This document shows, piece after piece, positions 61,748 to 64,000 of a stretch of 64,000 nucleotides of DNA (its first letter is position 1; every line of letters starts with the position of its first letter). A program made the position numbers and the translations under genes. The notes under the pieces are model-generated. The model saw nothing but the letters and a program-made list of their open reading frames with translations, had not been told where the DNA came from and made no database searches. The stretch covers positions 1 to 64,000 of the forward strand of contig DATEOF010000103.1 of the NCBI GenBank assembly GCA_035274465.1, in the 5' to 3' direction. This stretch comes from JADGRF01 sp035274465 (lineage in GTDB: Bacteria; Myxococcota_A; Polyangia; Polyangiales; JAFGIB01).

Positions 61748-63051
61748 TCCCCGCGCTCCTCATCCTCGGCTTGCTGCTGCTGAACGCCCTGTTCGTGGCT
61801 GCAGAGTTCGCGATCATCGGCGTGCCCAAGGTGAGAATCGAGCACATCGCAAGCCGCGGCAGCCGGCTCGCGCGCGCGGTTCTGCACGTCTTGCGCGACC
61901 CGAGGCTGCAGGACCGCTACATCGCGACGGCGCAACTCGGCATCACGTTCGCGAGCCTCTCGCTCGGCATGTACGGGGAGCATCAATTGGCCATTGGCTT
62001 GATGGATCCGCTTCTGGGTCTCGACCTGTCGGAAGCGACTGCGCACGTGCTCGCGAGTGCGTGTGCAGTCGCGGGTCTGACCTACCTACACATCGTCCTG
62101 GGCGAGATGATTCCAAAGACATTGGCGTTACAACACGCGGAGGCGACCGCGCTGTGGGTCAGCCGACCCATGGCTTGGGTCGAGCGCATGTTGTGGCCGC
62201 TCGTGTTCCTGCTCGAAGCGGCGGGGAACCTCGTACTTCGGCTGTTCGGAGTTCAGCGCGGGCACGATACGGCTGCGCCGAGCACCGAAACCCTACGCTC
62301 GAAGATCGAGGAGAGCATGGCTCAGGGAGAACTGGACACGGAGGCCGGCTCAGTGCTCGAGGACCTATTCGCGTTCGGTGAGATGTCGGCGGGTGAAGTG
62401 ATGGTCTCGCGTCTACGCGTCGTGGGTTTGCCGCTCGACGCGTCACCGGAGCAGATGCGTCGGGTGCTCCGGAGCGCGCCACACTCTAGATATCCAGTGT
62501 ACGATGGGACGCTCGATCGGATCGTCGGCATGGTATTGGTGCGCGACGTGCTCGGCCTTCTGCTCGAGGGTCGAGCGCTGGTCGAGGCGAACGTGCGGTC
62601 CATTCCATTCGTTCCGGCGACTGCGCGCTTGGACGTGGTCCTGACCCGGATGAGGCAGGACAAGACGCAGATGGTCGTCGTGATGGATGAGCAAGGCGGC
62701 ACCTCGGGCATCATCACAGCCGAAGATCTGTTTGGCGAGGTGATCGGGCCGTCGACCGATGGCGAGTCTCGGCAGGCGTCCGTCTATGACAAGGCAGGCG
62801 AGCTGCGAGCGCTCGGTGTGGCACGCATCGCCGACGTCGCCGGGCGGCTCGGCCTCGAGCGCGCGCATTCAGAAGTCGATACGGTGAGCGGACTCGTGTT
62901 GGCGATCCTGAATCGACCGCCGATCATCGGCGACATCGTACACTGGCAGGGCATGGAGCTGCGTGTGTGCAGCGTCGAAGGTCGCGGCGCGCAGGAAGTG
63001 GCCGTGCGCGCCTACACGCCGGACGAACAGCGCGACCCGCCGGCGCACTGA
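61744..63051 (+). CDS. CNNM/HlyC-CorC family protein, second of pair
   Basis: From the ATG at 61744 the protein is 435 residues and has the same plan as its neighbour: DUF21 domain (LLLLNALFVAAEFAIIGVPK, GITFASLSLGMYGE, VLGEMIPKTLALQHAE), CBS pair (SAGEVMVSRLRVVGLPLDAS, SRYPVYDGTLDRIVGMVLVR, VVMDEQGGTSGIITAEDLFG) and CorC_HlyC domain (LGLERAHSEVDTVSGLVLAI to IGDIVHWQGMELRVCSVEGR). The start lies inside the stop codon of the first gene (ATGA). The tandem pair is a common arrangement in soil bacteria and suggests a two-subunit transporter. Confidence 0.92.
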   Translation: MIPALLILGLLLLNALFVAAEFAIIGVPKVRIEHIASRGSRLARAVLHVLRDPRLQDRYIATAQLGITFASLSLGMYGEHQLAIGLMDPLLGLDLSEATAHVLASACAVAGLTYLHIVLGEMIPKTLALQHAEATALWVSRPMAWVERMLWPLVFLLEAAGNLVLRLFGVQRGHDTAAPSTETLRSKIEESMAQGELDTEAGSVLEDLFAFGEMSAGEVMVSRLRVVGLPLDASPEQMRRVLRSAPHSRYPVYDGTLDRIVGMVLVRDVLGLLLEGRALVEANVRSIPFVPATARLDVVLTRMRQDKTQMVVVMDEQGGTSGIITAEDLFGEVIGPSTDGESRQASVYDKAGELRALGVARIADVAGRLGLERAHSEVDTVSGLVLAILNRPPIIGDIVHWQGMELRVCSVEGRGAQEVAVRAYTPDEQRDPPAH

Positions 63052-63068
63052 GCGCCGAACCCGAATCC

Positions 63069-63135
63069 GGCTAGCACGAAGCCGTGCGCTCGTCGTCTCG
63101 CTGCTCAAGCTACCGACGAACAGCTTGCTCGGAAT
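63069..63135 (-). pseudogene. N-terminal fragment of an RRM RNA-binding protein
   Basis: The minus strand reads IPSKLFVGSLSSETTSARLR. KLFVGSLS is the RNP2 strand of bacterial RRM proteins and T-T-x-x-x-LR the first helix. The homology ends after LR at about 63070. The second half of such a gene is at 55121-55294 in the opposite orientation. The fragment is short, so the call is tentative. Confidence 0.4.
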
Positions 63136-63261
63136 CGCTGCCGCGCTGCGCTGCACGGTGTTGCCGCCTTGGAGCGATCGCATCACCTCTTCGATCGAAC
63201 CGCAAGCCACCGATGATGTCCGACGCGCTCACGAGGCTGATCGCTGGGAGCTTCGCCCGAC

Positions 63262-63610
63262 ATGACCGCATCGAAGCAATTCCGCCCCAGAGAAAGCGCG
63301 GGGTTCGCCCGCGTACGTCCCGACCACACGTGCGCGGTGGGGCTCGAGACGATGCGCGTCGGCGATGGGCCACTCACTGCGCTCTTGGCGTCGCTGGCGG
63401 ATAGCTTCAGCCGTCGTGCGTTGGGCGTGGTGCTGACGGGGATGGGAACCGATGGCTCCGCCGGCGCCCGCCAGCTCAGGGATGCCTGCCGGCGGAACAG
63501 TCGTCGTGCAAAGCGCCGATAGCGCCGAGGCGTCTGGGGTGCCGCTCGCCGCCATCGAGCGCGGCGCTGCGGATCTCGTGCTGCCGCTGCACGAAATCGG
63601 GGGCTGTGAT
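63262..63610 (+). pseudogene. CheB methylesterase C-terminal fragment with frameshift
   Basis: One frame has LTALLASLADSFSRRALGVV and LTGMGTDGSAGARQLRDA, the CheB segment that carries the catalytic Asp. Near 63480 the code shifts to GGTVVVQSADSAEASGVPLA and AIERGAADLVLPLHEIG, which closes the domain. The N-terminal two-thirds with the Ser and His are missing. The frame after 63610 contains LADDLRTVADGLRAEADNRS, a possible coiled coil, but it is not connected to a known domain. Confidence 0.65.
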
Positions 63611-63875
63611 CCGCGACCTCGTGCTCGGCAAGCAGCTGCCGAAGCCGCGCGAGGAACAGTTCCTGGACGCAGTGGCCGTTGCGATGATCACGCCCGGACA
63701 GACGAGCCACGCAAGCTCGCGGACGATCTGCGGACCGTTGCGGACGGTTTGCGCGCGGAAGCGGACAATCGCAGCTTACAGATGGAGGATCAAATCCACT
63801 GGGAATTCAACCACTTGCGGCTCCGAAAAAGGGTAAGACCTCGCCCGTGCCCGTATTGACGTGGGTCGGCGCGGC

Positions 63876-64000
63876 TCAGGCCGGTTCGATCTCGTGGGGA
63901 AGCGGGATCTCGACATCTTCGAGGGCGGCAGCGATCGCGAGCTTGAGGTAGCGCTCCGGTGGGACGAACTGGGCCGCTTCCTCGAGGACCCCAAGCTTCC
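63876..64000 (-). CDS. C-terminal end of an unidentified protein (cut by window)
   Basis: The minus strand gives a continuous frame entering from the right edge: KLGVLEEAAQFVPPERYLKL, then AIAAALEDVEIPLPHEIEPA and a stop at 63876-63878. The amino-acid balance is that of a real protein. The ALEDVEIPLPHE ending weakly recalls the C-terminus of MscS-type channels (ALxEAGIEIPFPQ), but 41 residues are too few to decide. Confidence 0.5.
   Translation of the reverse strand, partial: KLGVLEEAAQFVPPERYLKLAIAAALEDVEIPLPHEIEPA

Noticed and set aside
1..64000. Possible CRISPR arrays, tRNA or rRNA genes
   Set aside because: No regularly spaced repeats and no tRNA-arm or rRNA-like sequences were seen on either strand.

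Overview
The window is GC-rich, densely coding DNA from a soil-type, Gram-negative bacterium. I suspect a myxobacterium (Myxococcota), because it has many very large hybrid histidine kinases, a Ser/Thr kinase fused to an AAA ATPase, several lipoproteins with Ala/Gly/Pro-rich spacers after the lipobox, and an FG-GAP lipoprotein. This assignment is an inference; no rRNA or tRNA gene is present to test it.

Layout. From 1 to 9.7 kb lies a set of stress and dormancy-type genes: a universal stress protein, a YgiD-like dioxygenase, a Ca2+-type P-ATPase, a TRIC channel, an Rnk-type regulator, a ribosome-hibernation-like factor, a tiny unlisted protein, TerC and FtsH. From 9.7 to 19.7 kb are small metabolic units: an M20 amidohydrolase plus MFS exporter, a di-haem cytochrome lipoprotein, an old-yellow-enzyme/SDR operon, a lipoprotein gene facing it across two palindromic operators, and a GST. 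From 19.9 to 28.6 kb are two giant hybrid sensor kinases, a DUF3606 protein and a lone receiver. From 28.7 to 29.2 kb is a patch of gene fragments, followed by a methyltransferase and an FG-GAP lipoprotein.

The most coherent unusual block is 31.8-45.8 kb. An 18-bp sequence occurs three times, always in an upstream region: before a glyoxalase-fold (VOC) remnant and an AraC regulator, between two divergent VOC lipoproteins, and before an operon of a covalent-flavin lactone oxidase, a D-threonine-aldolase-like enzyme, a VOC protein and a second AraC regulator. A kinase/AAA/helical-repeat protein lies between them. I read this as one regulon centred on VOC proteins.

From 45.8 kb to the end the DNA is a mosaic. 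Intact genes (receivers, a porin-like protein, hemerythrin, a CheB-kinase-receiver hybrid, a CorC/HlyC pair and several small proteins) alternate with broken pieces of a transposase, an integrase, a kinase tail, a glycosyltransferase, a YihY protein, RNA-binding proteins, a GGDEF protein and a CheB domain. Two very short paralogous membrane proteins lie here, below the length at which genes are usually called. Several genes carry single-base frameshifts; from sequence alone I cannot separate real decay from assembly error.
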